Positions 55,776 to 64,000 of a stretch of DNA of 64,000 bases are shown here, piece after piece (position 1 is the first letter of the stretch; every line of letters begins with the position of its first letter). The translations under genes and the position numbers were made by a program. Location: positions 868,001-932,000 of the forward strand of contig NZ_CP016287.1 of assembly GCF_001679785.1 (NCBI RefSeq), read 5' to 3'. Source of the stretch: Rhizobium leguminosarum. Its GTDB lineage: Bacteria > Pseudomonadota > Alphaproteobacteria > Rhizobiales > Rhizobiaceae. The notes under the pieces were generated by a model. It searched no databases. It had not been told where the DNA came from and saw only the letters and a program-made list of their open reading frames with translations.

Positions 55776-57436
55776 GTTTCCGTCCATAAACGCTGGTTTT
55801 CTTGAGCTTGCAGCGCACTTGGGTTCCGCTTGGTGGCCGCTTTGAAGCCATGCGGTGTGGCTCATGGGTGCTAATTGCGGCGGCCAGGATTTCTGGTGGA
55901 CATGCGCGCATTGGCAACTGCCGGCGTCACGCCGGTCCGGTTTTGGCTGGCGACATGGGATGTCAGGTCGGCCTGAGGCGGGCGAAGAGGGCGAGATTGT
56001 ATGCGACCACCGAGGACCAGACATAAGCCTTGAAGTGGTCGAGCCCACGCCAGGTGCAGCGCCCCAAGCCGTAGGCGCGTTTGAGGCAGGAGATGCCGGC
56101 CTCGATGCCGGCGCGGAAGTTGCGCAGCTTGCGATAGACCCAGCGGCTCTTGACCATGTCTTCGATCCTGAGGCCGCACTTCTTGTGGAAGGCCATGTCG
56201 CAGATGCCCCAGGCTTTGGCTCGGCTCAAATTATCGCGGCTGGCATAGCCGCCGTCGGCCGCCGCCTGACGCGGCGCCTCGCCCCAGATGCCGATGTGGC
56301 GTTCCAGCATCGGCAGCAAGCGCTCGCTGTCGGCCGGGTTGCCGGTTTCGACGACGAGGTCGAGGATCAGCCCGCTTGTGCCGGTGGTCAAATTGATCTT
56401 ATGGCCATACTCGACGTCGCGGCTGCCTTTGACGATGATGTCGGCATGCGGCTCGAACAAACTGACCAGCTTGTCGCCAGCCGGCACCGCCTCGCCGGCC
56501 AGGACCCGCCGCTCGGTCTGGGCGATGATCCGTTCGATCAGCGGCTTATAGTGGCGGAGTTGGGCCTGCCAGAGTTCGACCGCCGGGCCCGCCGCCAAGG
56601 GCAGTTGCGCCGCCGCCTGTTCGAGATAGCTCAAGGTGGTGCGCGTGATCCTGAGCAGCGCGCGATAGTGCTGAACTCGTTTCGGACGACCGCGGGTAAA
56701 TTGGATCGCCCGGGATCGCTTCTTCGCCGCGCGGCAGTGATCGTGCCATGAGATGGCGCTGCCCAAGGAAGCCGCCTGCTGCAACAGCCGCACCATCACC
56801 CGCACGCAGTCCCACAAAAGACTACTGTCGCTCGGTTCGTGCATCAGCGCCGAAGTGACGGTGCTGTCGATGCGCACGACCTTGCCGCGTTCCACCTTGT
56901 CCTGCCGGGCGCTCGTCAACAGCACGCGATTGATCGCTTCAAAGGTCCCGGCCCGGATCGCGCTGATCGTCTTGTGCAAGACCGACTTCTTCGGGTTCCA
57001 CCCCCACGGCAGCCGGGCAAAGGCCCGGAACGAGGCGGAATCTTCCAGATGAAAGGCCAACTCCTCATAACTCAACTGACGGTGTTGTTTGAGCAGGGCG
57101 CAACGCAGCACGGCCTCCGCCGGCAGGCCCTCGCGGCCGGTCTCCTTGACGCCGTGGCGGCGCAGGTCCTGCGCTACCAGCCCGAGCAGATCACGATGCT
57201 CATCCAGCCATTGCGACATGGCTTTCAGCTCGCGGCCGATCTCGTGTTCGGCGAAAAGATCGAATATATTGGCTTGGACGGTGCGTTCTTGGCGCATTGT
57301 CGGCTCCGGCGGTTGCGGGTTTGTCTTTAGAATCAATGGCTTGATCTAAAGTATACCTGAAACCGCCGGGCTTTGCCCGTCGCAATATCGCTATTCCTCC
57401 AATAATTTCAGTGGTTTACCGTTTGTGGACGGGCAC
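55776..57436 (-). mobile_element. ISNCY-like insertion sequence
   Basis: 1661 bp flanked by TAGCTA direct repeats (55770-55775 and 57437-57442). Imperfect terminal inverted repeats: gtttccgtccataaacgctg at the left and, read inwards, gtgcccgtccacaaacggta at the right. It carries a single transposase gene. The element is apparently complete. Confidence 0.82.
55963..57297 (-). CDS. ISNCY/IS1202-like DDE transposase
   Basis: 444 residues from ATG 57297. N-terminal domain (LFAEHEIGRELKAMSQWLDE, LRCALLKQHRQLSYEELAFH), catalytic block with Asp in VVRIDSTVTSALMHEPSDSS, a central Arg-rich helical region, then DIIVKGSRDVEYGHKINLTT, AAADGGYASRDNL (second Asp) and FRAGIEAGISCLKRAYGLGR (Glu). The start after a Shine-Dalgarno-poor leader could also be TTG/ATG slightly upstream. 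Complete, no frameshift. Confidence 0.88.
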   Translation of the reverse strand: MRQERTVQANIFDLFAEHEIGRELKAMSQWLDEHRDLLGLVAQDLRRHGVKETGREGLPAEAVLRCALLKQHRQLSYEELAFHLEDSASFRAFARLPWGWNPKKSVLHKTISAIRAGTFEAINRVLLTSARQDKVERGKVVRIDSTVTSALMHEPSDSSLLWDCVRVMVRLLQQAASLGSAISWHDHCRAAKKRSRAIQFTRGRPKRVQHYRALLRITRTTLSYLEQAAAQLPLAAGPAVELWQAQLRHYKPLIERIIAQTERRVLAGEAVPAGDKLVSLFEPHADIIVKGSRDVEYGHKINLTTGTSGLILDLVVETGNPADSERLLPMLERHIGIWGEAPRQAAADGGYASRDNLSRAKAWGICDMAFHKKCGLRIEDMVKSRWVYRKLRNFRAGIEAGISCLKRAYGLGRCTWRGLDHFKAYVWSSVVAYNLALFARLRPT

Positions 57437-57664
57437 TAGCTATTCCCGCCTAGAACGAGAAAAGTCGCGGTTGCTTGCAGGGCATCTCGTGGTGCCGGCA
57501 GGTATTTGAAGGTGCTACGGATCCAATTATGGAGCTGATCTGCGCTTCCGCCTACAAGGAGAACGGACGCTCGCCGCAGTGGCGACGCTCCCGGATGGCT
57601 CTGAACCGATCAACGGAGCGGCTACCTTGATCGTCCCGCATGGGATAAGGTTTCGATCATCGTT

Positions 57665-58930
57665 TTAGTGAACTGAACGCGCCGGTTGCCGCCGAGCGGC
57701 TCGGGACCTTCGACCATCGATCCATCTCATCGTGGGAGTAACCGCGATACCGTGCACCACGATCGAAACAAGGATGATCAGGAGCACTGTCGCCCAGACG
57801 GTTTGGACGTTCTCGAACTCGGCTTGACCCGTGGCGTATGCGAGATAATAGATCGACCCAAGCCCTCTGATGCCGAAGACGGCGATAATCACAGTTTCGC
57901 CGGGCGAATGTCCGGCTCCGAGTAAACTCAGCCAGCCGATGATTGGACGAACGAACGCGATCGCCAAAACGACGAAGGCCGAGACCCGCCAATCGATACC
58001 TGCCAGAAGCTGCCCGCTTGCCGCGATCGACCCGAGGCAGACAAGTAGGACCATCATCAGCAAGCGTTCTATCTGCTCCGAGAAATCATGAAGCTGCTCG
58101 TGAAAATCGTGGTCTCGTTCACTCGCTCTGAACGCGATCGCCGCAAGGAACACGGCGACGAAGCCGTAGCCACCGATTAGTTGAGTCAACCCATACGTGG
58201 TGAAGGTCATTCCAAGAGCGACGAAGCCGTCCTGCGTTTTTGCGAGGCTGCTTCCCATCATCCTGAACGACAAAAAACCGAAAGCCTTCCCCAGCGCCCA
58301 TCCCATAAAGGCGCCCGCGGCCAGTCTCCAGAACACGTCCAGAAATGCCCAATGTTGCAAAAGGGAGACGCCCTCCTTCACGGCAAGCGCCAGGGCGATG
58401 GCAAGGTGGACGAACGGGAAGCTCAAGCCGTCGTTAAGCCCTGCTTCGGAGGTGAGCGCAAAACGGACCTCGTCCTCCTCTCCAGTCTGCGGTGGCCCGA
58501 CCTGCACATCGCTGGCGAGGACCGGATCGGTCGGGGCAAGGCAAGCTCCGAGCAAAAGAGCAGACGCCGCTCCGAGACCCAGTATCCATGATCCGAGGAA
58601 TGCGAGAACAACGATCGTCAGCGGCATTGCTATGCCCAGAAGCCGCCATGTCGTCATCCACCGCCTCCATCCAATCGGACGGTCTAGTTTAAGCCCTGCT
58701 CCCATCAGCGCGACAATGACGACGATCTCGGTCATCCGTTCGGTGAATTCGCGGTTCTCGAGAGGATTGAACTGCGGCAGAAGTGGGAACGGTGACCACG
58801 CAAGAAGCGCGCCAATGGCTAGACAGGCGATCGGGAGAGACAGTGGCAGTCGTCTCATTACCATCGGCAACCAGGCTGTCAGAAGCACGACCACGCCAAC
58901 GATAGTAAGAGTGATGATATAAAGGTCCAT
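57665..58930 (-). CDS. Cation:proton antiporter (CPA1/NhaP-like)
   Basis: 421 residues, about 12 membrane helices. Typical blocks: LGACLAPTDPVLASDVQVGP (ion-binding Asp region), ALTSEAGLNDGLSFPFVHLA, FFGIRGLGSIYYLAY-like VFGIRGLGSIYYLA. It exchanges Na+/K+ for H+ at the inner membrane. Complete; the tail (MRWIDGRRSRAARRQPARSV) is also found as a fragment at 54555-54640. Confidence 0.9.
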   Translation of the reverse strand: MDLYIITLTIVGVVVLLTAWLPMVMRRLPLSLPIACLAIGALLAWSPFPLLPQFNPLENREFTERMTEIVVIVALMGAGLKLDRPIGWRRWMTTWRLLGIAMPLTIVVLAFLGSWILGLGAASALLLGACLAPTDPVLASDVQVGPPQTGEEDEVRFALTSEAGLNDGLSFPFVHLAIALALAVKEGVSLLQHWAFLDVFWRLAAGAFMGWALGKAFGFLSFRMMGSSLAKTQDGFVALGMTFTTYGLTQLIGGYGFVAVFLAAIAFRASERDHDFHEQLHDFSEQIERLLMMVLLVCLGSIAASGQLLAGIDWRVSAFVVLAIAFVRPIIGWLSLLGAGHSPGETVIIAVFGIRGLGSIYYLAYATGQAEFENVQTVWATVLLIILVSIVVHGIAVTPTMRWIDGRRSRAARRQPARSVH

Positions 58931-59262
58931 TCACTCTGGTTTCCCGATGATCGATTTCTTACGCTCTAGCACACCGGGGCGAGCGATGTCCGGCGACAAT
59001 CCGTTTCCAGCGGCCTTGGCCAAGGCGCTCCCGCGCCTTTCGCTGTTTACTGAACGTTCTTAATTTCACTCAGCTAATCGGCGAGAATGATACTTAAGTC
59101 AGATGATGCCGCGGGAAAGTCGGACTTAAGTCGGGCTAACAACCTCAGAAGCCACTTGCGTATTTCGGAAGAACGGGACAGTCGTTTCACTAAATCGCGG
59201 ACAGTGGTTTCACTAATTCCGGGACAGCATGGTGTGGTCGATTTTCGCCTGCCTGGTTGAAG

Positions 59263-60039
59263 TCATGAGCGATTGATTTCGCCGTTTTCAGCGCCGGTCA
59301 AGTGGGATGGTGTTTTTTGCCGTCGCATGCTGTCGCCTTCAAGGGCAATGCGGTGCGCATTGTGGATGATCCGATCGAGGATTGCGTCTGCGATGGTCGG
59401 TTCTCCGATCATGTCATGCCACTGGGCGACAGGAAGCTGCGCGGTGATGAGCGTTGATTTCCGGCGATAGCGTTCCTCGAAGATTTCCAGCAGGTCGAGG
59501 CGTTGTTGATCTGTGAGCGTGTGCGTTCCCCAGTCGTCGAGGATCAGCAACTGGACGCGGGCGAGTTTGTCGACCAGGCGTGGAAAGCGGCCGTCAAGCC
59601 TGGCAAGGCCCAGATCTTCGAACAGACGCGGCATACGCAGGTAGAGGATGGAATGATCGAGCCGGGCAGCCTGACGGCCGAAGGCGCAGGCGAGCCAGGT
59701 TTTTCCCGTGCCGGTCTGGCCGGTGATGATCATATTCTCATGTGCCTTCAACCACGCCCCTTGCGCAAGCGACAGAGTGTTGCGGCGGTCGAGACCACGA
59801 TGAGCGGCAAAGTCGATGTTCTCGATGCAGGCGTCGGGAAAGCGGAGCTTTGAAGCTGCAAGCCGGTTGGTCAGGCGCTTGTCGGATCGCAGAGCCGTTT
59901 CCCGATCGAGCATCAGGCCGAGCCACTCGTCGCGGCTGAGATCGCTGCTGTTGTTCTGAGCGGCAAGTTCGCGATAGGCCGTTGCCATTCCGGCAAGGCC
60001 AAGGGCCTGCATCTGATCGAGGGTTGGATGTGTCAGCAT
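59263..60039 (-). CDS. istB: IS21 helper ATPase IstB
   Basis: 258 residues from ATG 60039. AAA+ ATPase with Walker A in [20 protein letters not shown], Walker B in [16 protein letters not shown] and sensor/Arg region SLLITAQ-like [16 protein letters not shown]. It assists IstA in strand transfer and target choice. It starts 17 bp after the istA stop. Confidence 0.93.
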   Translation of the reverse strand: MLTHPTLDQMQALGLAGMATAYRELAAQNNSSDLSRDEWLGLMLDRETALRSDKRLTNRLAASKLRFPDACIENIDFAAHRGLDRRNTLSLAQGAWLKAHENMIITGQTGTGKTWLACAFGRQAARLDHSILYLRMPRLFEDLGLARLDGRFPRLVDKLARVQLLILDDWGTHTLTDQQRLDLLEIFEERYRRKSTLITAQLPVAQWHDMIGEPTIADAILDRIIHNAHRIALEGDSMRRQKTPSHLTGAENGEINRS

Positions 60040-60055
60040 GGGTCTTTCCTTTCCT

Positions 60056-61609
60056 TCACTGGTAATAGGAGCCGCCGCGGATGTTGGTGTGCGGCGGGGT
60101 GGGTTTTGCCGGGTCTGTCTGGGGTTTGGTTCGATCGAGACCGGATTTGAGAATGGCGGCGACAGAGGAATAGGTGATGGAGTTGATGACCAGCGCCCGC
60201 TCGCACGCCGCTTCCAGGCGATCCGTCTCGTAACGGCGGGCAAGGGACAGAATGCCGAAGGCCGAGCGATATCCTTGTTCGGGATGAGGACGATCGCGCA
60301 TCATCCGCTCGACCAGAATGGCGGTGTTCACCCCGATCCTTGCCGCCTGGTTCAAAAGCGATGCCGGCGTCGTGTTGGCATAACGCTGGTGGGATTTGGG
60401 CATATGCTCGTTGACCGTCACATGCCCGGATCGCTGAGAACGCCTGATATGGCTGGCAATCCGCTTGTGATCGAGAAATACCTCGACCACCCGGTGGGTC
60501 AGACGCACATCAACCTGTCGGCCGATCAAGCGGTGCGGCACAGAGTAGAAGGTCTTGTCGACCTCGACATGGTAATCGGGATGGACCTTCGCCGATTTCC
60601 ATTCCGCATAGTCGAACGGCGTTGCTGGCAGCGGCGCAAGCGCCTTTCTCTCTACCTCCTCGAACAGGTCTCGGCGCGACTTTCCGATGTGGCGCATCGG
60701 GCGGTTGTTCAAGTCGTCAAGCAGAACCGAGATCGCGGCATTCAGATCAGCCAGACTGAAGAAGCGTCGGTTTCTGAGGCGAGCCAATATCCAGCGCTCG
60801 ACGATCAGCACTGCACCTTCGACCTTGGCTTTGTCACGCGGCTTGCGGCTTCTGGTCGGCAGGATGGTCGTATCGTAATGTTCGGCCATAGCAGCGAAGG
60901 TGGCGTTGAGCGTCGGCTCGAACCACAGCGCCTTGGCGACGCCTGCCTTCAGGTTGTCGCACACGATCGCCTTCGTGACGCCGCCGAAGAAGCTCAGCGC
61001 GCGTTCCTGGCCCTCGATCCAGTCCGGCAGTTTCTGGCTGAAGCTGGCACAGGCGAATGTCAACGACGAGGCGGGAAGCATCGCCACAAAGATTTGTGCC
61101 GAATGGATGACGCCGGTCGAAGGGTCGATGATGGGGATGGTGTGGCCGGCATAATCCGTCTGCATCACCGCGCCCGCCTCATGACGGTTGCGGAACGTCG
61201 CGTGAGCGCGGCGTTCGAAGACGGCAAAACGGTCGCAAAACCATGTGTAGCCGTAGCCGTCGGGATGGCTCGCCCTGTATTCCTGCCAGAGCAGCGTCAG
61301 CGTTACACCCTTGCGCTTCAGCTCGGCGGAAACGGACCGCCAATCCGGCTCGACCAAGTCCTGTGGCGGCCGGCCAACGCGCCGGAAAAGATGTCGCTCC
61401 AGCGCGGCATCATCGTCCAGGCCCGCAGGCAACGGCCAGACCGAAAGTCCGGTCTCCCTCGCTCGCAACAGATACGTCGCCACAGAGGTTTTGCTGATCT
61501 TCAGGCGTTCCGAAACGGCGCGAACCGAAAGGCCCTGCTCGTGCGTCAGTCGCAGTATCGATCGAATGTCTTTCACTGTCGTTCGTCTCGCTTGCTTCCG
61601 TCTTGGCAT
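60056..61609 (-). CDS. istA: IS21 transposase IstA
   Basis: 517 residues from ATG 61609. HTH at the start ([37 protein letters not shown]), then the DDE core: [19 protein letters not shown] (first Asp), [12 protein letters not shown] (second Asp) and [20 protein letters not shown] (Glu), and a C-terminal beta/Arg region ([20 protein letters not shown]). Intact. Confidence 0.93.
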   Translation of the reverse strand: MPRRKQARRTTVKDIRSILRLTHEQGLSVRAVSERLKISKTSVATYLLRARETGLSVWPLPAGLDDDAALERHLFRRVGRPPQDLVEPDWRSVSAELKRKGVTLTLLWQEYRASHPDGYGYTWFCDRFAVFERRAHATFRNRHEAGAVMQTDYAGHTIPIIDPSTGVIHSAQIFVAMLPASSLTFACASFSQKLPDWIEGQERALSFFGGVTKAIVCDNLKAGVAKALWFEPTLNATFAAMAEHYDTTILPTRSRKPRDKAKVEGAVLIVERWILARLRNRRFFSLADLNAAISVLLDDLNNRPMRHIGKSRRDLFEEVERKALAPLPATPFDYAEWKSAKVHPDYHVEVDKTFYSVPHRLIGRQVDVRLTHRVVEVFLDHKRIASHIRRSQRSGHVTVNEHMPKSHQRYANTTPASLLNQAARIGVNTAILVERMMRDRPHPEQGYRSAFGILSLARRYETDRLEAACERALVINSITYSSVAAILKSGLDRTKPQTDPAKPTPPHTNIRGGSYYQ

Positions 61610-61850
61610 GGCCCCTCTCAACCGATGATGAGGAGGCAATCTGCCAGAACGGCGCTTGCGAAAATCGACCTTAAATCCACGTCCGAGACTGTCCCGGAAT
61701 TAGCGGAATCGCTGTCCCGTATTTACTGAAATCGCTGTCCGCGAATTACCGGAATCGCTGTCCCGAAATTAGTGAAACACGCACCACTACTCATGTATTA
61801 GATTGAGGTCACGTATAGGTCCGCTGAGGGGGGCGGAACGGGAGGAAGAT

Positions 61851-62159
61851 ATGAAGTTCAGCTCTGACAGCTACGGCCATGAAGAGTGCTGTTCACAAGG
61901 CCATAGTTCGGCGTCGACCATCGCGACAATCGAAGCAGCCCTTTCCGCCGATTCAAACATCGACAGCAGTGCCATCCAGATCAGGATGCTCGGCCCTGTC
62001 GTCCTGCTCGAAGGCTACATAACAAACACCGCAGACCGCGAGAAAGCCATCTCGCTTGTGGCGATGATCGTCGGCCAGGAGAACGTCCAGGACCGAATGC
62101 TGAGCCGTTTCCCCAGCAGTAGCCGACGGGATTTAGACGGGCTGGGACTAAGGTACTAA
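61851..62159 (+). CDS. BON-domain protein
   Basis: 102 residues. After a polar N-terminus with HEECCSQGH (possible metal site), a BON domain follows: IATIEAALSADSNIDSSAIQ, MLGPVVLLEGYITNTADREK and MIVGQENVQDRMLSRFPSSS. BON domains bind membranes or sugars in the cell envelope, but no signal peptide is present here. A ggaggaag Shine-Dalgarno precedes the ATG. The remnant at 49358-49560 is its partial copy. The IS21 element lies just upstream. Confidence 0.8.
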   Translation: MKFSSDSYGHEECCSQGHSSASTIATIEAALSADSNIDSSAIQIRMLGPVVLLEGYITNTADREKAISLVAMIVGQENVQDRMLSRFPSSSRRDLDGLGLRY

Positions 62160-62508
62160 GGTAGATAGCCCCGGTATGAAGTCCTCGAACAGTTCCTCTG
62201 TTTGACGGTGGCCCCCAGCGGAGCCAACCGCATCAACGGAGGACGGCGGCGCGCTACCGTTTCCCGCAGGCACCGCAATCGTAGAGCACGTTGGCTAAAT
62301 TCCTGCACCTTGTCGTAAAGCAAGAGAAGTGGTCGACGAAGCATCCGACATCACGTTTGTCGCTCATGTCGCTCCGATGAAATAGAAAAGTGACATATAT
62401 GGCAAAGGGGTCGCGACCGCGTCGGATTGAAGGCGACTCTTTCAGGGCGGCGGGAAACGAAAGCACCTGCACCGTCAAGGAATACGAGCGGCGAAGGAGA
62501 ACCGATTT
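62160..62508. other. No gene recognised
   Basis: About 350 bp between convergent genes; no supported frame and no clear terminator hairpin was identified. Confidence 0.4.
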
Positions 62509-64000
62509 TCAATTCGATGCAGCGGATGGCCTGTCGGAAGGCAGTCCGCGCCGCGCTATCTTCCGAACTACGGTTTTGAGACTTACGGGCGTCGACATGA
62601 CTAGACCGGATCGGGCCGCCTGCGCTATCGACGTCTCGATGAAGTCGGCATCGATCTCGGACGGGTCGATCGGCGCATAATCCAGACCATTCGCCGTCGG
62701 CATGAGAAGCCCTACGCGCAGGTCAGGCTTAAGTCGCTTCAGTCGTCGAACGATCTGACGGGCGCGAGACTTCGAATTGCCGTTTAGAAATATGACGATC
62801 GCCGTGTCGACCCCGTCGATGGGAACAGCGAGAGATCCTCGCGCGGCATGATCGGAGTATGATGACGTCGTTGACGTTGCTCCCTGGACCTCCAGCACCT
62901 GCGAAAGCATCGCGGCGGCCGCGTCGTCCAAACCGCCGCGGCCTCCGATGCACAATAAGGAGCGGCCCTGGCCATCGGGAAGTTCCCGTTCGGAACCCGT
63001 TTCGAGACCGGCGTCCGATGCGGTCTCGTCCTCGTTCTCCTCCTCCTCCGCAATGTCCGACAGGTTCTCCACCAAAGACAGCGAGCTGGACGCCACCAGA
63101 ATGATCTGGTTTTCCGACAATACGCCGCGCTGACGGTCGGTCTCGCCAAGCAGGAGCGCAGGAAGGCCCACATTGTCGTAATAGTCGACGAGATATTCCT
63201 CTTGCAGGAACTCCTCGGCGTTGTCGGAGGCTTCGTTCGGATCGCCCGCGAGGAGACGCTGGTAGAGTTTCTCGTGAGGCTCCAGAACCGGCTCGTTGCC
63301 AAGCAGGACATCGAGGACGCCGAACTGGGGAACATGTCTTCCGAGCACGACCAGACAGACAGTCAAAGGCGTCGATAGCATCAGTCCCAGCGGCCCCCAC
63401 AGCCACGACCAGAAGATCGCCGAGATAATGATCGCCAGAGGCGAAAGACCGGTGTTTGCCCCGTAGAGCCATGGCTCGAGCACGTTGTTGCTGACGAGTT
63501 CTGTGGTCAGATAGAGAGCGCCGACCCAGACCACGAGCGACCAGCCAGGCGCGATCGCGAGGGCCAGAAACAACGGAAGGATCATGCCGATGATCGCGCC
63601 GATATATGGTACGAACCGCAGAACAAGTGTGAGCAGCCCCCAGAGGATGGCGTTCGGAATGCCGAGCGCCCATAGGCCGATGGAGATCGGCACGGCGTAG
63701 AGCGTGTTCACCACCAACTGCATCAGCAGGTATCGCCCGACCCGGTTGCCTGCGTCCTGCAGAGCCGCGGTCGTCCGGTGGAGATCTCCCAAGCCAACCA
63801 GCCGGATGAAACGGTCGCGCAGGTCTTCTCGCTCGAGGAGCATGAAGATCACCAGCACGACCACGAGACCAGCAGTCGCGAACGGGCTGATGAGCGGCAG
63901 AAGAAGGTTGCCTAGCGTCTGGATCGGATCGGAACGTGTCACGATCTCGACTGGCATTGGTTCGCGGGTCGTGGGCGTCTGGGCGGTCGGGCTCTTGCTT
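62509..64000 (-). CDS. AI-2E family transporter with long C-terminal extension (5' end outside the window)
   Basis: The frame is open to the window edge, so at least 496 residues are seen and the start is missing. The membrane core has VNTLYAVPISIGLWALGIPN, LRFVPYIGAIIGMILPLFLA and VSNNVLEPWLYGANTGLSPL. The family's end is followed by about 250 soluble residues: SDIAEEEENEDETASDAGLE (acidic), and a Rossmann-like stretch (LLCIGGRGGLDDAAAAMLSQ, AIVIFLNGNSKSRARQIVRR). This long cytoplasmic extension occurs in alphaproteobacterial AI-2E-type proteins and is of unknown role. Confidence 0.85.
   Translation of the reverse strand, partial: SKSPTAQTPTTREPMPVEIVTRSDPIQTLGNLLLPLISPFATAGLVVVLVIFMLLEREDLRDRFIRLVGLGDLHRTTAALQDAGNRVGRYLLMQLVVNTLYAVPISIGLWALGIPNAILWGLLTLVLRFVPYIGAIIGMILPLFLALAIAPGWSLVVWVGALYLTTELVSNNVLEPWLYGANTGLSPLAIIISAIFWSWLWGPLGLMLSTPLTVCLVVLGRHVPQFGVLDVLLGNEPVLEPHEKLYQRLLAGDPNEASDNAEEFLQEEYLVDYYDNVGLPALLLGETDRQRGVLSENQIILVASSSLSLVENLSDIAEEEENEDETASDAGLETGSERELPDGQGRSLLCIGGRGGLDDAAAAMLSQVLEVQGATSTTSSYSDHAARGSLAVPIDGVDTAIVIFLNGNSKSRARQIVRRLKRLKPDLRVGLLMPTANGLDYAPIDPSEIDADFIETSIAQAARSGLVMSTPVSLKTVVRKIARRGLPSDRPSAASN

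Larger units (their letters stand above)
59157..61783 (-). mobile_element. IS21-family insertion sequence
   Basis: 2627 bp, ending in tgcgt-type termini with a 5-bp target duplication CCACT (59152-59156 and 61784-61788). Both ends carry arrays of the short repeats typical of IS21 transposase binding sites (cgggacag/cggacag with cactaa or gaatcg), three at the left and four or five at the right. It carries istA and istB in order. It was inserted 68 bp upstream of the BON gene start. Confidence 0.9.

Noticed and set aside
59080..59145. Short cttaagtc direct repeats left of the IS21 element
   Set aside because: Two short copies only; no evidence for an operator or an attachment site.
60038..61729. 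A 563-codon open frame opposite istA
   Set aside because: Antisense shadow of the IS21 transposase, with no domain.

Overview
The window looks like an accessory segment of a fast-growing rhizobial replicon (Rhizobium leguminosarum/etli type), most likely a large plasmid. The evidence is a high-GC backbone, SyrB-like regulators, DUF982 and DUF1236 genes found mainly in Rhizobiales, a plasmid-type thiCOSG operon behind a TPP riboswitch, an ArdC-type antirestriction gene, and rhizobial NHEJ genes (Ku, LigD) present only as fragments. The organism assignment is inferred from gene content; no rRNA, tRNA or replication gene was seen.

Layout. 0-2.5 kb: the end of a LivM-like permease, then a coniferyl-alcohol-dehydrogenase-like SDR (one-base frameshift) and an aldehyde dehydrogenase, probably for aromatic aldehydes. 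2.7-9.6 kb (minus strand): a type VI secretion effector island made of a vgrG remnant, a DUF2169 adaptor, a DUF4150 PAAR-like protein with a His-rich C-terminal toxin candidate, an unknown gene, and a frameshifted GAD-like/DUF1851 (Tdi1-type) immunity gene. 10-15.5 kb: ArdC, two SyrB-like regulators, a Ku C-terminal remnant, two DUF982 genes and a GH15 glucoamylase remnant. 15.8-19.8 kb: thiC-thiO-thiS-thiG with TPP riboswitch; thiE is not found downstream. 20.8-28.6 kb: a ferredoxin-like remnant, a decayed ABC-2 exporter cluster, cytochrome b561, a COG4705 membrane protein, a two-component system, and an XRE-cupin pseudogene. 28.6 kb: a MipA/OmpV porin-like gene.

29.5-38.3 kb holds the most interesting intact unit. 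Eight tightly coupled minus-strand genes (MtnX-like phosphatase, class III aminotransferase, ureohydrolase-fold enzyme, small DMT transporter, fatty acid desaturase, alpha/beta hydrolase with a Cys at the nucleophile elbow, BioF2/FemAB-like acyltransferase, second small DMT transporter) lie just downstream of an OmpR/EnvZ-type two-component system. I read this as a candidate pathway for making and flipping an amino-modified lipid or lipid-linked metabolite. No known product can be assigned.

38.6-43 kb: a secreted caspase-fold protein lacking both catalytic residues, divergent from a curli-type cluster (two curlin-repeat proteins around a CsgH-like protein). 43.4-62 kb is a patchwork of stress and envelope genes (L,D-transpeptidase, AI-2E exporters, transglutaminase, antiporter, BON, DUF2934) mixed with partial duplicated copies of several of them. 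It carries three insertion sequences with readable ends: an IS481-type element that splits vapB, an ISNCY-like element next to a small gene, and an IS21-type element. The window ends inside a second AI-2E family gene.
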